In this document: positions 7,842 through 16,770 of the stretch, piece after piece
How the letters are laid out: each line of letters begins with the position of its first letter
Position numbering within the stretch: the first letter of the stretch is position 1
Source of the DNA: Roseburia intestinalis L1-82
GTDB taxonomy: Bacteria > Bacillota > Clostridia > Lachnospirales > Lachnospiraceae
Reading direction: 5' to 3'
Length of the DNA: 64,000 bases
Assembly: GCF_900537995.1 (NCBI RefSeq)
Contig: NZ_LR027880.1
Location: 4,429,349 to 4,493,348 of the forward strand
Translations under genes and position numbers: made by a program
The notes under the pieces: generated by a model
Database searches by the model: none
Told to the model about the DNA's origin: nothing
What the model saw: the letters and a program-made list of their open reading frames with translations, nothing else

Positions 7842-9611
7842 TTATTTTGCTGCTTTTCTTGCATCGATTACTTTCTGATATTTTTCCATATCAAATTTCA
7901 CAAGATCATCCCATCCGATACCGGTAAGAGTCTCTTTTAAGTTTTCCCATAATGCATCGAATTCTGCCTGGTCTGCTGCAAAGACCATCTTCCAGGATGC
8001 ATTTGTAATTTCCTTTCCACACTGACTTCTGATCAGCGCAATATCTGTTGTATCACTTTCAAGAACAACATTTACATTTGCAACCGTCTTTAATAATCCG
8101 TTCTCCTCAAAGTATTCTGTCTGTGTATCAGTGCCATATTTTTCTGTCCAGTCAACATATCTCTGGTCCTTCGGTTTTTCAAGATTAGTGCTCCAGTAGC
8201 TCATGCTGTAAGGCTCATTATTATTCGGATTAACTGCCATGTTAGATACAATGTACTGGTTCAACTGACATTTTCCATCATTGTAGAGACCGCCGCCCCA
8301 TTCATCCGGAAGATTCTTCTTACCTGCTACATAAGCTACAGAGTCATCTGTCTGTGCATAGCGTCCTGTTCCTTCTTCAATGGTGTAGTTGACACCAGCA
8401 ATACCATCCCACATGTAACTGATTCCTTCCGGACTTGCCATCCAGTCAAATAACTGCATAATTTTTTCTTTTGTTGCATCGTCTACGCCAGAACCAATGC
8501 CCCATACGCGGCCTGAGCCATAATAAGAATCTGCTACCTGATAAATATTAAGGTCTTCAACAGGAACATTCACAAATCCTTTTCCTGCTGCTTTGTCTTC
8601 ATCGGAAAGATTGATACCTGCAAGGTTCATTTCCCAGTTGTACCATAATAAGTACTTTCTGTATGCACGAAGCTTCTGCTCGTCTGTTGTGGTCCAGTCC
8701 TGAACAGAGGAATCCGGATCGATCAGCCCTCTCTGATTTGCCTTGAAGAAGAACTCAAGCATCTTGTAATATGCACCGTTCTCATCAATCAATGGCATCA
8801 TACTGTTGTCATTTCCAATTAATACAGACTGATTTACTTCCTGCCCATACCATTTTGCGGTCTGGCAGATATTTTCCATACCGAATCCATCCCAGTCTTT
8901 CCAGAGGGAAATCGCATATGCTTTGTCACCAGCATCGTTGGTCGGATGTGCTTTCTGCATCTGCTCTAAAACATCCAGAAGATCATCCAGGTTCTTTAAT
9001 TCCGGGCATCCAAGTTCTTTGTAGTAGTCCCATGGAAGGCATGGTGCTGAGAACGGAGTCGACTGTGAATATGTCTCTGGTGAAGTATTCGTCATCTCGG
9101 TAGGGATTCCCCAAATCTTACTTCCATCTCCAACCTGCGCATTGAACGCCTCAATCTGTGTCTTATACTCTGCTAAGTTTGGATAATTCCAGATATCATC
9201 CGTAATATCCATAACAAGTCCTGCTTCTACGCAGTCCAGATAATCTGCATTGTCCAGAAGAATGATATCACCCAGCTTTCCGGAGCTGCATCGCGTCTGA
9301 TAAAGTGCTGCCGCATCACCGGATGTATTCGGTGCAAAGATATTCAGTTCCAGACCGAACTTCTCTTTCACAAGGTCGCCAAACCAGCCTGCCTGCATGC
9401 CCTGATAGTTTGCCGCAACATCATAGACTTCGATGGTTGTCACATCCCCTGATGCCTGTGAGCCTCCCTCTTCTGTTGCAGCTGTCTGGTTCTTGTTGTC
9501 CCCTGATGAAGCCTTTCCATTTGCTCCGGAATCTCCTCCACAGCCTGCAAGAACTGTACTTGCTGTCATGGCTGCTGCCAGGCCTAAACTAATTGTCCTT
9601 CTCCATTTCAT
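7842..9611 (-). CDS. ABC transporter substrate-binding lipoprotein (carbohydrate)
   Basis: This 589-residue protein starts with a lipoprotein signal, MKWRRTISLGLAAAMTAS, followed by the lipobox LAGC with the lipidated Cys at about 24. A Gly/Ser/Asn-rich linker leads into a large family-1 type solute-binding domain of the LplA-like size class. It would capture an oligosaccharide at the outer face of the membrane for the two permeases encoded just upstream. AAGGAGG lies nine bases before the start. A small hairpin (ACAATAG/CTATTGT) lies in the 68-base gap after the permease gene, which may help raise binding-protein mRNA levels. No ATPase gene is nearby; this class usually shares a general MsmK-type ATPase encoded elsewhere. 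Confidence 0.9.
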   Translation of the reverse strand: MKWRRTISLGLAAAMTASTVLAGCGGDSGANGKASSGDNKNQTAATEEGGSQASGDVTTIEVYDVAANYQGMQAGWFGDLVKEKFGLELNIFAPNTSGDAAALYQTRCSSGKLGDIILLDNADYLDCVEAGLVMDITDDIWNYPNLAEYKTQIEAFNAQVGDGSKIWGIPTEMTNTSPETYSQSTPFSAPCLPWDYYKELGCPELKNLDDLLDVLEQMQKAHPTNDAGDKAYAISLWKDWDGFGMENICQTAKWYGQEVNQSVLIGNDNSMMPLIDENGAYYKMLEFFFKANQRGLIDPDSSVQDWTTTDEQKLRAYRKYLLWYNWEMNLAGINLSDEDKAAGKGFVNVPVEDLNIYQVADSYYGSGRVWGIGSGVDDATKEKIMQLFDWMASPEGISYMWDGIAGVNYTIEEGTGRYAQTDDSVAYVAGKKNLPDEWGGGLYNDGKCQLNQYIVSNMAVNPNNNEPYSMSYWSTNLEKPKDQRYVDWTEKYGTDTQTEYFEENGLLKTVANVNVVLESDTTDIALIRSQCGKEITNASWKMVFAADQAEFDALWENLKETLTGIGWDDLVKFDMEKYQKVIDARKAAK

Positions 9612-9679
9612 AATACATATCCTCCTTTTGTTTTTCTACAATAGCCCCCTATTGTGTGTTGAAGTTTATGAATTTTTTC

Positions 9680-10600
9680 TCAACCCTTCACTGCGCCGAT
9701 CATAATTCCTTTTACAAAGAAGCGCTGGAAGAATGGGTATACTAATAGAATTGGTGTTACGACCAGAATAGTTACTGTCATACGGATGGAAGTAGCCGTC
9801 TGCGTCGTTGCAAGCATCTGCTGGATTGCTTCACTGGAGGTTCCGGAAGAAACAATCGTTGCAAGTGAGCTTGCCTGGTTAATATACTGGTACAGAATAA
9901 ACTGTAACGTATATAACTTTGTGTCTGTTACAAGAAGCAGCGTATCCTGGAAAGAATTCCACTGTCCTACTGCCGCAAAAATTGCAACCGTTGCAAGAAT
10001 CGGTTTAATAATCGGAAGAATAATTGAGAAGAACACCTTCAATGTTCCTGCTCCGTCTACTTCTGCTGCATCCTGCAGCTCCCTCGGAATTGATTCCACA
10101 TAAGTCTTCGTCAGAATAATATAAAAAGGCGATACCAGCGTCGGCAAAATATATCCGAGGAAATTATTCGTCAGATGCAGATTATTCATTGTAATATACC
10201 ATGGAATAATTCCTGCATTAAAATACATAGTCAATACTACGAACCGGTACCAGAGTTTCCGTTTCCACATGGTTTCTCTTGTGAACATATAACCGAGGAA
10301 GCCGGCTAACAATACCGTACATGCCGTTCCGATCAGCGTTCTTGCAATGGAAATCTGTGCTGCCTGCAGCAGTCCCGGAATCTTGGTTGCATCCAGATAA
10401 TTTCTGAAATGGATCTGCTGCGGCCAGAAGATAATCTTTCCTTTTTCACTCAGATCGTTAGCACTGATCGTATTGATAAAAATATAGTAAAATGGATAAA
10501 TACAGATCAGGGAAAACAATGCAAACACAATATAAGTAATCACGCTGATCAGTTTATCAACCGGACCGGCATTTTCTTTTATTTTTCCATTCTGTTTCAT
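9680..10600 (-). CDS. carbohydrate ABC transporter permease (LplC-like)
   Basis: This is an inner-membrane permease of about 306 residues with six predicted membrane segments. The EAA loop that contacts the ATPase is seen as ELQDAAEVDGAGTLKVFF. The C-terminus FFQRFFVKGIMIGAVKG is characteristic of the LplC/YtcP group. It forms a heterodimer with the LplB-like permease at 10621. I prefer the ATG at 10600 over 10606 because GAGG lies eight bases before it. It sits in the order LplB-like, LplC-like, binding protein, a common layout for oligosaccharide importers in Lachnospiraceae. Confidence 0.9.
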   Translation of the reverse strand: MKQNGKIKENAGPVDKLISVITYIVFALFSLICIYPFYYIFINTISANDLSEKGKIIFWPQQIHFRNYLDATKIPGLLQAAQISIARTLIGTACTVLLAGFLGYMFTRETMWKRKLWYRFVVLTMYFNAGIIPWYITMNNLHLTNNFLGYILPTLVSPFYIILTKTYVESIPRELQDAAEVDGAGTLKVFFSIILPIIKPILATVAIFAAVGQWNSFQDTLLLVTDTKLYTLQFILYQYINQASSLATIVSSGTSSEAIQQMLATTQTATSIRMTVTILVVTPILLVYPFFQRFFVKGIMIGAVKG

Positions 10601-10620
10601 GTTCATATCCTCACTTCCAT

Positions 10621-11541
10621 TTAAATAAATCCATCACCACGCAGTACTTTAGATAGCGTATTGGCACCACATAACAAAATGACGCTGATCAGACTCTTAA
10701 GCATACTGAGTGCAGTAGATACAGAATAACTTCCACTTCCCATTGCCAGATTGTATACATACAGATCAAGTACCTGGATAGTATCCATATTAAATGCATT
10801 CTGGAATACATAGTACTGTTCCATTCCATTGGAAAGGAAATTTGCGATATTAAGCATTAATAATACAAAGTATGTTGGCAGTAAGCTCGGAATCGTAATA
10901 TTCCAGATCAGTTGCATTCTTGTTGCCCCGTCCACTTTTGCTGCCTCATATAATTCTGCATCAATCCCTGAGATTGCTGCGATATACATGATTGCTGACC
11001 ATCCAAGGCTCTTCCAGGTACTCCACAGCCACATTTTCAGCCATATATGATTGGAAGACTGCAAGAAAGCGATCGGTTTTTCAAGTACTCCCATCTGTAT
11101 CAGTAAGCTGTTTGCCATACCTGTACTGTTGAACATACAGTAGCAGATAGAAAATACCAGTACCCAGCTGATGAAGTTTGGAAGTGTCGTCACGGTCTGG
11201 ACAAATTTCCGGAATGGCATACACTTAATCTCATTCAGAAATACGGCAAAAATCATCGGCAGCCAGGAAAATAAAATGGTCAATCCACTCATTGCAAAGG
11301 TGTTTCTCAAAACCATCAGCGTCTGCTTAATCCTCACCGGATTGTCTACCAGATACCGGAACCACTTCAATCCTACAAAGTCATCCATGCTAAGTGCTTT
11401 TGGCGGTTTGTAATCAAAAAACGCGTATGCCCATCCATACAGTGGATAATAAGCAAATATCGCAACCAGAATAATGAAAGGCAGAATATAGAGGAATTCC
11501 CGATACCCTCTCATCTTTTTCTTATTTGTAAAAACTTTCAT
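10621..11541 (-). CDS. carbohydrate ABC transporter permease (LplB-like)
   Basis: The 306-residue permease has N-terminal FLYILPFIILVAIFAYYPLY and the EAA loop ELYEAAKVDGATRMQLIWN, both typical of LplB-type subunits. It is the first gene of the importer operon. AGGAGG stands about nine bases before the start. The promoter at 11608-11636 carries a LacI-type operator inside its spacer, so import should be switched with the esterase genes. Its partner permease follows 20 bases downstream. Confidence 0.9.
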   Translation of the reverse strand: MKVFTNKKKMRGYREFLYILPFIILVAIFAYYPLYGWAYAFFDYKPPKALSMDDFVGLKWFRYLVDNPVRIKQTLMVLRNTFAMSGLTILFSWLPMIFAVFLNEIKCMPFRKFVQTVTTLPNFISWVLVFSICYCMFNSTGMANSLLIQMGVLEKPIAFLQSSNHIWLKMWLWSTWKSLGWSAIMYIAAISGIDAELYEAAKVDGATRMQLIWNITIPSLLPTYFVLLMLNIANFLSNGMEQYYVFQNAFNMDTIQVLDLYVYNLAMGSGSYSVSTALSMLKSLISVILLCGANTLSKVLRGDGFI

Positions 11542-11607
11542 TCAGCTACCCCTCCTATTTTCTCCTCAGTCCAATCTGTTTTCTCTCCGTACATTTCTTA
11601 TGTTGCT

Positions 11608-11636
11608 ATTATATGCTATTTCGTTTTAGCTGTCAA
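11608..11636 (-). promoter_or_regulatory. importer-operon promoter with LacI operator in the spacer
   Basis: Reverse strand: TTGACA (11631-11636), 17-base spacer, TATAAT (11608-11613). The 16-bp GCTAAAACGAAATAGC operator (11615-11630) fills the spacer almost exactly, so bound regulator would block RNA polymerase. Confidence 0.85.
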
Positions 11637-11640
11637 TAGC

Positions 11641-13347
11641 TTATTCATTAGAAACTATTTTCAAACTGCCATCCGGAAGTCTTCTAAACTGTTTTACATA
11701 ATTCCATCCAAGCTCAGGATCCTTATCTGCTACCTCATGTCCTTTGTCATGCATCATCGCCAGATTATACAGATTCACTGGATGCTCTTCATCCGAGTAA
11801 AACCTCTGAACGTCATAGTAATGTTCCGGATGTCTGGCAGAAGGCCGGATTCTCTGCTGAATCTGCCCCGGCACACCGCATCCACTCGGATCAGGTTTGG
11901 AAAGATCCGGTGTCTCTTCGATCCGAATATGATTATACGCCTTCCAGAAATCATACTGATGCTGTTGGGAGCAATGATAATAAATCGGATAAGAAATTTC
12001 CCGGGAACCATAGGTATACCATACCGGCATCCGGTAATCGTATTCTTTCTTTTTCTCCATCGCAAGACCAAACAGATACTTATCCTGTTCTGTAAGTTCA
12101 CTGGCACCATTTCTGATTCCCGGCCAATTTGAGTCAATATGACAGATAGCTGCGATCAGTTCCGGGTGGAGCATTGCCACTGCCTGCGCCTGTCCTGCTC
12201 CATTGCTGAAGCCTGACAGGTAGACTCTTTCCGGATCAACTGGATAGTGTTCTTTCATATATTGGATCAATGCAACTGTATACCCGATATCATCTGCTCC
12301 ATCCGGTGCTAAAAAGCTGTTCCACTGTGTTCTGTCTGTTCCCCACGGATACACAGTAATAAAGCCTTCCTTCTCCCCCAGTTCATGAAAACGGCTCATC
12401 TGTGCGGCTTCCTCCGGGTTATCCGATCCTCCATGGAAAAAGAGCATAAGTGGTACCCTTCCTGACGTTCCATCTTTCACACCGGAAGGTACATGCACAA
12501 ACCAGGTATGCTTTACCTTCACCTTTTCCTCTAACCTGTCATCATCCAGATAAAGTTCAAACCCGGCTTTTTTCATGTCCGGTTTTGGTTCCACATCTCC
12601 ATACACAGAGGTATTGGTGCGCCTGGTCACGGAAAATAGTTCTTCCCATACCCGGTTCACCAGTTCTTTGGAAAGCTGCATATTCTCTGAATTCATGACA
12701 CACTGAGATGGATTTCTTTTATTTCTTGTCACTGTAATCTGATCTGCCGTCTCTTTCCATTCTGTTTCATTAACAACATTGAAATAATTCTGTGTTTTCC
12801 TGTCACTGTCCACCAGAAAAGCCGGTACTGCAGCATTCACCGCCTGATATCTGGCTTCCTCACATAGCCTTCCACCCACTGCAAAAATTGCTGCTATATT
12901 CTCTGCCACACAGGCTGCAAGCGTGCATACCATATGCGCTCCGCTTCCGGTACCGACTAGATACCTGGTGTCATTCATCGGATGCCAGACACTCAACATA
13001 GCTTCATAAGTTGGAATCCCGTTCGGCCGTGTTGCAAGAGGCTTATCATCTTCCTTTGTCATTGCATCCTGAAAATCATGAAAAGCTGTCAGATCATCTG
13101 TCTCTCCGGAAAAATCATAATTCCAGCGCCCGTTTTCCGGATTCGGGAATGAAAGAATGATTTCCTGTTCCTCCGCGAGTTTTTGCATGCCAAGCTCATC
13201 TAAAAAATACCGTACGGATGCTTCGTCTTCTCCATCACGTAATATTGTAATGCTGCAGCGTTTGAATGCTGTCCTTCTTTCCTGTTCCGGAAAATACAGA
13301 TACATACTTCTTCCGATCTTTTCCAGCTTCTTATATACTAACCCCAT
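11641..13347 (-). CDS. PHB-depolymerase/feruloyl-esterase-like hydrolase
   Basis: This 568-residue protein carries, from about residue 280, an alpha/beta-hydrolase domain of the PHB depolymerase/CE1 type. It has LMLFFHGGSDNPEEAAQ, then ITVYPWGTDRTQWNSF, and a nucleophile elbow SGFSNGAG with Ser about 381. A late His in NLAMMHDKGHE may complete the triad. The first 250 residues also look hydrolase-like (VGTGSGAHMVCTLAA near 131) and may be a degenerate second domain. There is no signal peptide. The start has AGGAGG five to six bases upstream. Its promoter (13401-13448) has an operator variant over the start site, so it belongs to the same LacI-type regulon. Confidence 0.8.
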   Translation of the reverse strand: MGLVYKKLEKIGRSMYLYFPEQERRTAFKRCSITILRDGEDEASVRYFLDELGMQKLAEEQEIILSFPNPENGRWNYDFSGETDDLTAFHDFQDAMTKEDDKPLATRPNGIPTYEAMLSVWHPMNDTRYLVGTGSGAHMVCTLAACVAENIAAIFAVGGRLCEEARYQAVNAAVPAFLVDSDRKTQNYFNVVNETEWKETADQITVTRNKRNPSQCVMNSENMQLSKELVNRVWEELFSVTRRTNTSVYGDVEPKPDMKKAGFELYLDDDRLEEKVKVKHTWFVHVPSGVKDGTSGRVPLMLFFHGGSDNPEEAAQMSRFHELGEKEGFITVYPWGTDRTQWNSFLAPDGADDIGYTVALIQYMKEHYPVDPERVYLSGFSNGAGQAQAVAMLHPELIAAICHIDSNWPGIRNGASELTEQDKYLFGLAMEKKKEYDYRMPVWYTYGSREISYPIYYHCSQQHQYDFWKAYNHIRIEETPDLSKPDPSGCGVPGQIQQRIRPSARHPEHYYDVQRFYSDEEHPVNLYNLAMMHDKGHEVADKDPELGWNYVKQFRRLPDGSLKIVSNE

Positions 13348-13400
13348 CTTTTACCTCCTCTGTCTGTGCAGGTTCGCTAAACTATTTTCCGTTTGTAACT

Positions 13401-13448
13401 GCTAAAACGTCGTAGCTTAACTATAGTTTCTTTTTTCTATTCTGTCAA
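13401..13448 (-). promoter_or_regulatory. promoter with LacI-type operator for the 11641-13347 esterase
   Basis: Reverse strand: TTGACA (13443-13448), 17-base spacer, TATAGT (13420-13425). The operator variant GCTAAAACGTCGTAGC (13401-13416) lies just after the -10, over the expected transcription start. One half-site is identical to the other operators. Confidence 0.75.
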
Positions 13449-13553
13449 TCTATTTTTTTGAATATTCATCTGTTTATTTCATCTTTTGCGACTTTTTTCC
13501 TGTTTTTCTTCTTTATTTCCATTTCTCTTTGCGTAAGTTTTTTTGCCATTAGA

Positions 13554-13604
13554 GCTATTTCGTTTTAGCTTTTTATTGACATACTGTATCCGCAATGTTA
13601 AGAT
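13554..13604 (+). promoter_or_regulatory. LacI operator and promoter now cut off from the MATE operon
   Basis: The perfect operator copy GCTATTTCGTTTTAGC (13554-13569) is followed by TTGACA (13576-13581), a 17-base spacer and TAAGAT (13599-13604). It points rightward toward the MATE gene at 15219, but an insertion sequence of about 1.55 kb (13630-15186) lies between. Removing the insertion and one 12-bp repeat would leave a leader of roughly 50 bases before the MATE start. Confidence 0.75.
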
Positions 13605-13629
13605 TGTTTTATCTTAAACAGAATTTTAG

Positions 13630-15186
13630 GAGAGATGAGCAAAACGAATTGATTTAAAAGTTGGATTTGGCAGTTAGCTTTTGTAAATCGGAAAGAATGG
13701 GAATTTATGACATAGCAAAGCTGACGTAAGTCCAGCACCTACGCAAATGGGGAGATATGAATAGCTCTTTATTATGCGATTCGCTTTACAGCTTTAAGCT
13801 TACGATAGGATTGCCCTGTGCCGGTGGTGATTGCCGCAACAGCAACCGCTAACAGACTTATATGGGCAATTGTATTCAAGTTGGTAACAGATGATTTATT
13901 TCTTACCCACATACGTTCCTGCCCTGTATTTTTGAAACGTGAATTGTATCTTTCACATTCTGTACGAAGAGAGTAATTACTTTTGAAATATTTGCTGTCT
14001 CTGTCGACGGAGAGTCTTAAATCATCGGGAATGGTGATGTATTTTGTACAGCCGCGATGCTTCTTGCCGTTGTAAAAATTTTTGTGATGGCAGGGACAAT
14101 CAGCGTCTTTGCTTGATTTTAGTGGGCAGCAGAATTTTTGGCGTGTACATCCATTATCAGAAAATTTACCATCCTTCCACATGGCAAGCCCGGCATCGCA
14201 GACAGGATTTCCCTGTGGAAGAAGTTTTGGATTTTTGGTGGATCGTTTGTTTAATGGAATAATACATTCGCCTTGGTAGAGTTCCTGTACCTGATTATAG
14301 ATATTTTTAACATCATAGCCTTTATCAGCAAGGAAGGTACATTCGGTTATCGGCAGAAAGGTATGTGTGTCAGCCAAAATATCAAGCGCAACAGTGGAAT
14401 CATGGACATTGGCGGTAGTGGTCAGTTCATAAATGGGAAGACCTGAAATACAGTCAACAAGGACGTGGTTTTTGTAACCCCAGTAGAATTCATACTTTTT
14501 CTCGTTTGTTTGGTTAGAAGCAGTATGTACGCCAAGTTTGCAATCAGTATCTGCTTTGGGCTGGTTATCAGGCTTAAATTTGTTGGATAGAAAAGATTTA
14601 GGATTATTCTGTGAAGTGTTTGCAGCAATCGGAGTAGAGTCCAAACCAATAAAAGATGTATCAACAATACCTTGTTTTGAAAGATAAAGAACCTGGGATT
14701 TCATAATGGATGAAAGTACATCGTTATCAAGCTGTTTTAGAAAACGATCAAACGTCCAGTAAGAAGGCAACGGAGCAGAAATATCAAAACCGCAGTAATG
14801 GGCGATTAGAAGGTTGTTGTTAAGATAATCAACAAGATCCGTAATCATTGAAAAGCCTTCACATTTCATAACGATAAACGAACAAATCATGGCATGATTG
14901 GAAAAGCCTTTTCGTCCGGTTTTAGAGAATTCAGGGACAAAGGATAAATCGAGATTCAGAAAAAGTGAATCGTAAAACTTTGCAACTGGTTGTGAAGTGA
15001 AAAGACGGATGTCTTTCAAAATTTCTTGACGATAGATAACAATCAGCTCCTCTCGGTGAATTGATTTTGACAACTTAATTATACCATTTGGAGCTGGTTG
15101 TTACTATAAATTTGGAGTGATAAAAGAGATTGCCATGCCTCGCAAACATGCATAAATACTGAGTATGTGGAGTTTTGCTCATGGCT
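13630..15186 (-). mobile_element. insertion sequence with DDE transposase, flanked by 12-bp direct repeats
   Basis: The element carries one transposase gene. Its ends share an inverted ATGAGCAAAAC core (left 13635-13645, right near 15173-15183). It is bracketed by the direct repeat ACAGAATTTTAG at 13618-13629 and 15187-15198, the best candidate for the target duplication. The exact outer end is uncertain by a base or two. Confidence 0.75.
13772..15073 (-). CDS. IS1182/IS5-type DDE transposase
   Basis: This 433-residue transposase has an N-terminal helical domain (NHAMICSFIVMKCEGFSM) and an RNase H-like catalytic domain. Candidate acidic residues are in GLDSTPIAANT, FLADKGYDVKN and TECERYNSRFKN. 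A cysteine-rich insert (KFCCPLKSSKDADCPCH) lies near residue 310, as in many members of this group. It looks full-length with no frameshift. Family placement is by overall pattern and is tentative. It is transcribed against the MATE gene that it separates from its promoter. Confidence 0.85.
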   Translation of the reverse strand: MSKSIHREELIVIYRQEILKDIRLFTSQPVAKFYDSLFLNLDLSFVPEFSKTGRKGFSNHAMICSFIVMKCEGFSMITDLVDYLNNNLLIAHYCGFDISAPLPSYWTFDRFLKQLDNDVLSSIMKSQVLYLSKQGIVDTSFIGLDSTPIAANTSQNNPKSFLSNKFKPDNQPKADTDCKLGVHTASNQTNEKKYEFYWGYKNHVLVDCISGLPIYELTTTANVHDSTVALDILADTHTFLPITECTFLADKGYDVKNIYNQVQELYQGECIIPLNKRSTKNPKLLPQGNPVCDAGLAMWKDGKFSDNGCTRQKFCCPLKSSKDADCPCHHKNFYNGKKHRGCTKYITIPDDLRLSVDRDSKYFKSNYSLRTECERYNSRFKNTGQERMWVRNKSSVTNLNTIAHISLLAVAVAAITTGTGQSYRKLKAVKRIA

Positions 15187-15218
15187 ACAGAATTTTAGTA
15201 ATAAAGAGGTGATCATCT

Positions 15219-16673
15219 ATGGCTCAGGGTATGAAAAACACAGTCCTGGACCATCTGCCCGCCGGAACAGATGCTGACCTTGCAAAAGGGAAAATTCCTC
15301 ATACGCTTCCAGACGGCGTAACCAACCGGGCTGTTTATCAGGATATTTTGCAAATTGCCTTACCAGCGAGTGTGGAGCTGATTCTGTCTTCCTTCACATC
15401 TATGGCCGATCTGATTATGGTAGGAAATCTTGGTACATGGGCAATCACGGCAGTAGGCCTCACGACACAGCCAAAGTTTATCCTTATGACAATGGTCATG
15501 GCGATGAATGTCGGTTCCACCGCACTTGTTGCCCAGTCAAGAGGTTCTGGCAACCGGGAAGCTGCACAGAAGTATGCCAGACAGGCAATGTTGCTCAACC
15601 TTACTTTAAGCATCCTGCTTTCTGTCGTCGGTTTTGTGACTGCCAGACCGCTCGTTCTTTTCATGGGTGCAAAGGATGGGCACATTTTAAGTGCCGGAAC
15701 TGCTTACTTGCAGATTCAGATGGCAGGATTCGTATTCTTTTCCCTGACCTCGACCATCACAGCGCTTCTTCGCGGAATTGGCGATTCCAAAACAGCCATG
15801 TACTATAACACAGTCGCCAATCTGGTAAACCTGATTCTGAACTACTTACTGATTAACGGACATTTAGGCTTTCCACGCCTTGAGGTTGCGGGCGCTTCTC
15901 TTGCCACCACAATCAGCCAGATTGTATCCTGTATCCTTGCAGTGATCGCCATATCAAAGAAAAGCTGTTATATTCATATGAATCTGCATGATGACTTCAG
16001 ACCAAGCAGAAAAGAGCTCGCAGAAATCGCAGCCATCGGTCTTCCGGCTGCCCTGGAGCAATTTATGATGCGAATTGGTTCTATGATCTTTTCCAAAGCG
16101 GTTGCTTCCCTTGGAACAGTTGAATTCGCTGCACATCAGGTCTGTATGAATATTCAATCCCTTACTATGATGAACGGACAAGTATTCTCCATTTCATCGA
16201 CCTCGCTAACCGGACAAAGCCTTGGAAAAAAAAGACCTGACATGGCACAGGCGTATACCACACGCTGCAAGCGGTGCGGTATGGCAATTGCCATTACACT
16301 CGGTATACTCTTTGTAATATTCGGAAGGCCGCTTTCTGGTCTGTACACGAACGACGCAACCTGTATTACACTATGTATCCAGATTCTCTGGATTGTTGCT
16401 TTTATCCAGCCATTCCAATCTTCACAGTTTATCGTGGCAGGTGCACTCCGTGGTGCCGGTGATACAAAGTTTGTTGCAAAGCTGACATTTTTCACTGTCA
16501 TGCTGCTCCGTCCGGGACTTGCTCTTCTGGCAATCAACGTATTTTCCCTTGGACTTCCCGGTGCCTGGTTTGCTATCCTGACCGATCAGATCATCCGTTC
16601 TGCCCTGATTGCATGGCGCTATCAGTCTGGCAGGTGGAAGGAATCCGTGCTGCGTACAAAAGCTGCTGCCTGA
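15219..16673 (+). CDS. MATE family efflux transporter
   Basis: This 484-residue protein has twelve likely membrane segments. The first repeat is LQIALPASVELILSSFTSMA with DLIMVGNLGTWAITAVGLT, the MATE signature. GAGGTGATC lies four to six bases before the start. The two serine hydrolase genes at 16771 and 18021 follow on the same strand and may form an operon with it. The original LacI-controlled promoter at 13554-13604 is now separated by an insertion sequence, so present expression is uncertain. It is a separate gene from the partial MATE at 1-839. Substrate unknown. Confidence 0.9.
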   Translation: MAQGMKNTVLDHLPAGTDADLAKGKIPHTLPDGVTNRAVYQDILQIALPASVELILSSFTSMADLIMVGNLGTWAITAVGLTTQPKFILMTMVMAMNVGSTALVAQSRGSGNREAAQKYARQAMLLNLTLSILLSVVGFVTARPLVLFMGAKDGHILSAGTAYLQIQMAGFVFFSLTSTITALLRGIGDSKTAMYYNTVANLVNLILNYLLINGHLGFPRLEVAGASLATTISQIVSCILAVIAISKKSCYIHMNLHDDFRPSRKELAEIAAIGLPAALEQFMMRIGSMIFSKAVASLGTVEFAAHQVCMNIQSLTMMNGQVFSISSTSLTGQSLGKKRPDMAQAYTTRCKRCGMAIAITLGILFVIFGRPLSGLYTNDATCITLCIQILWIVAFIQPFQSSQFIVAGALRGAGDTKFVAKLTFFTVMLLRPGLALLAINVFSLGLPGAWFAILTDQIIRSALIAWRYQSGRWKESVLRTKAAA

Positions 16674-16770
16674 CACCGGTCAGAAATACCGTTGTGTATG
16701 CAAAGCACCTTAGAAATTTCAAACATTTTTTTATTATAAATTAACACATTTATGAATGGAGGTATCTTTT

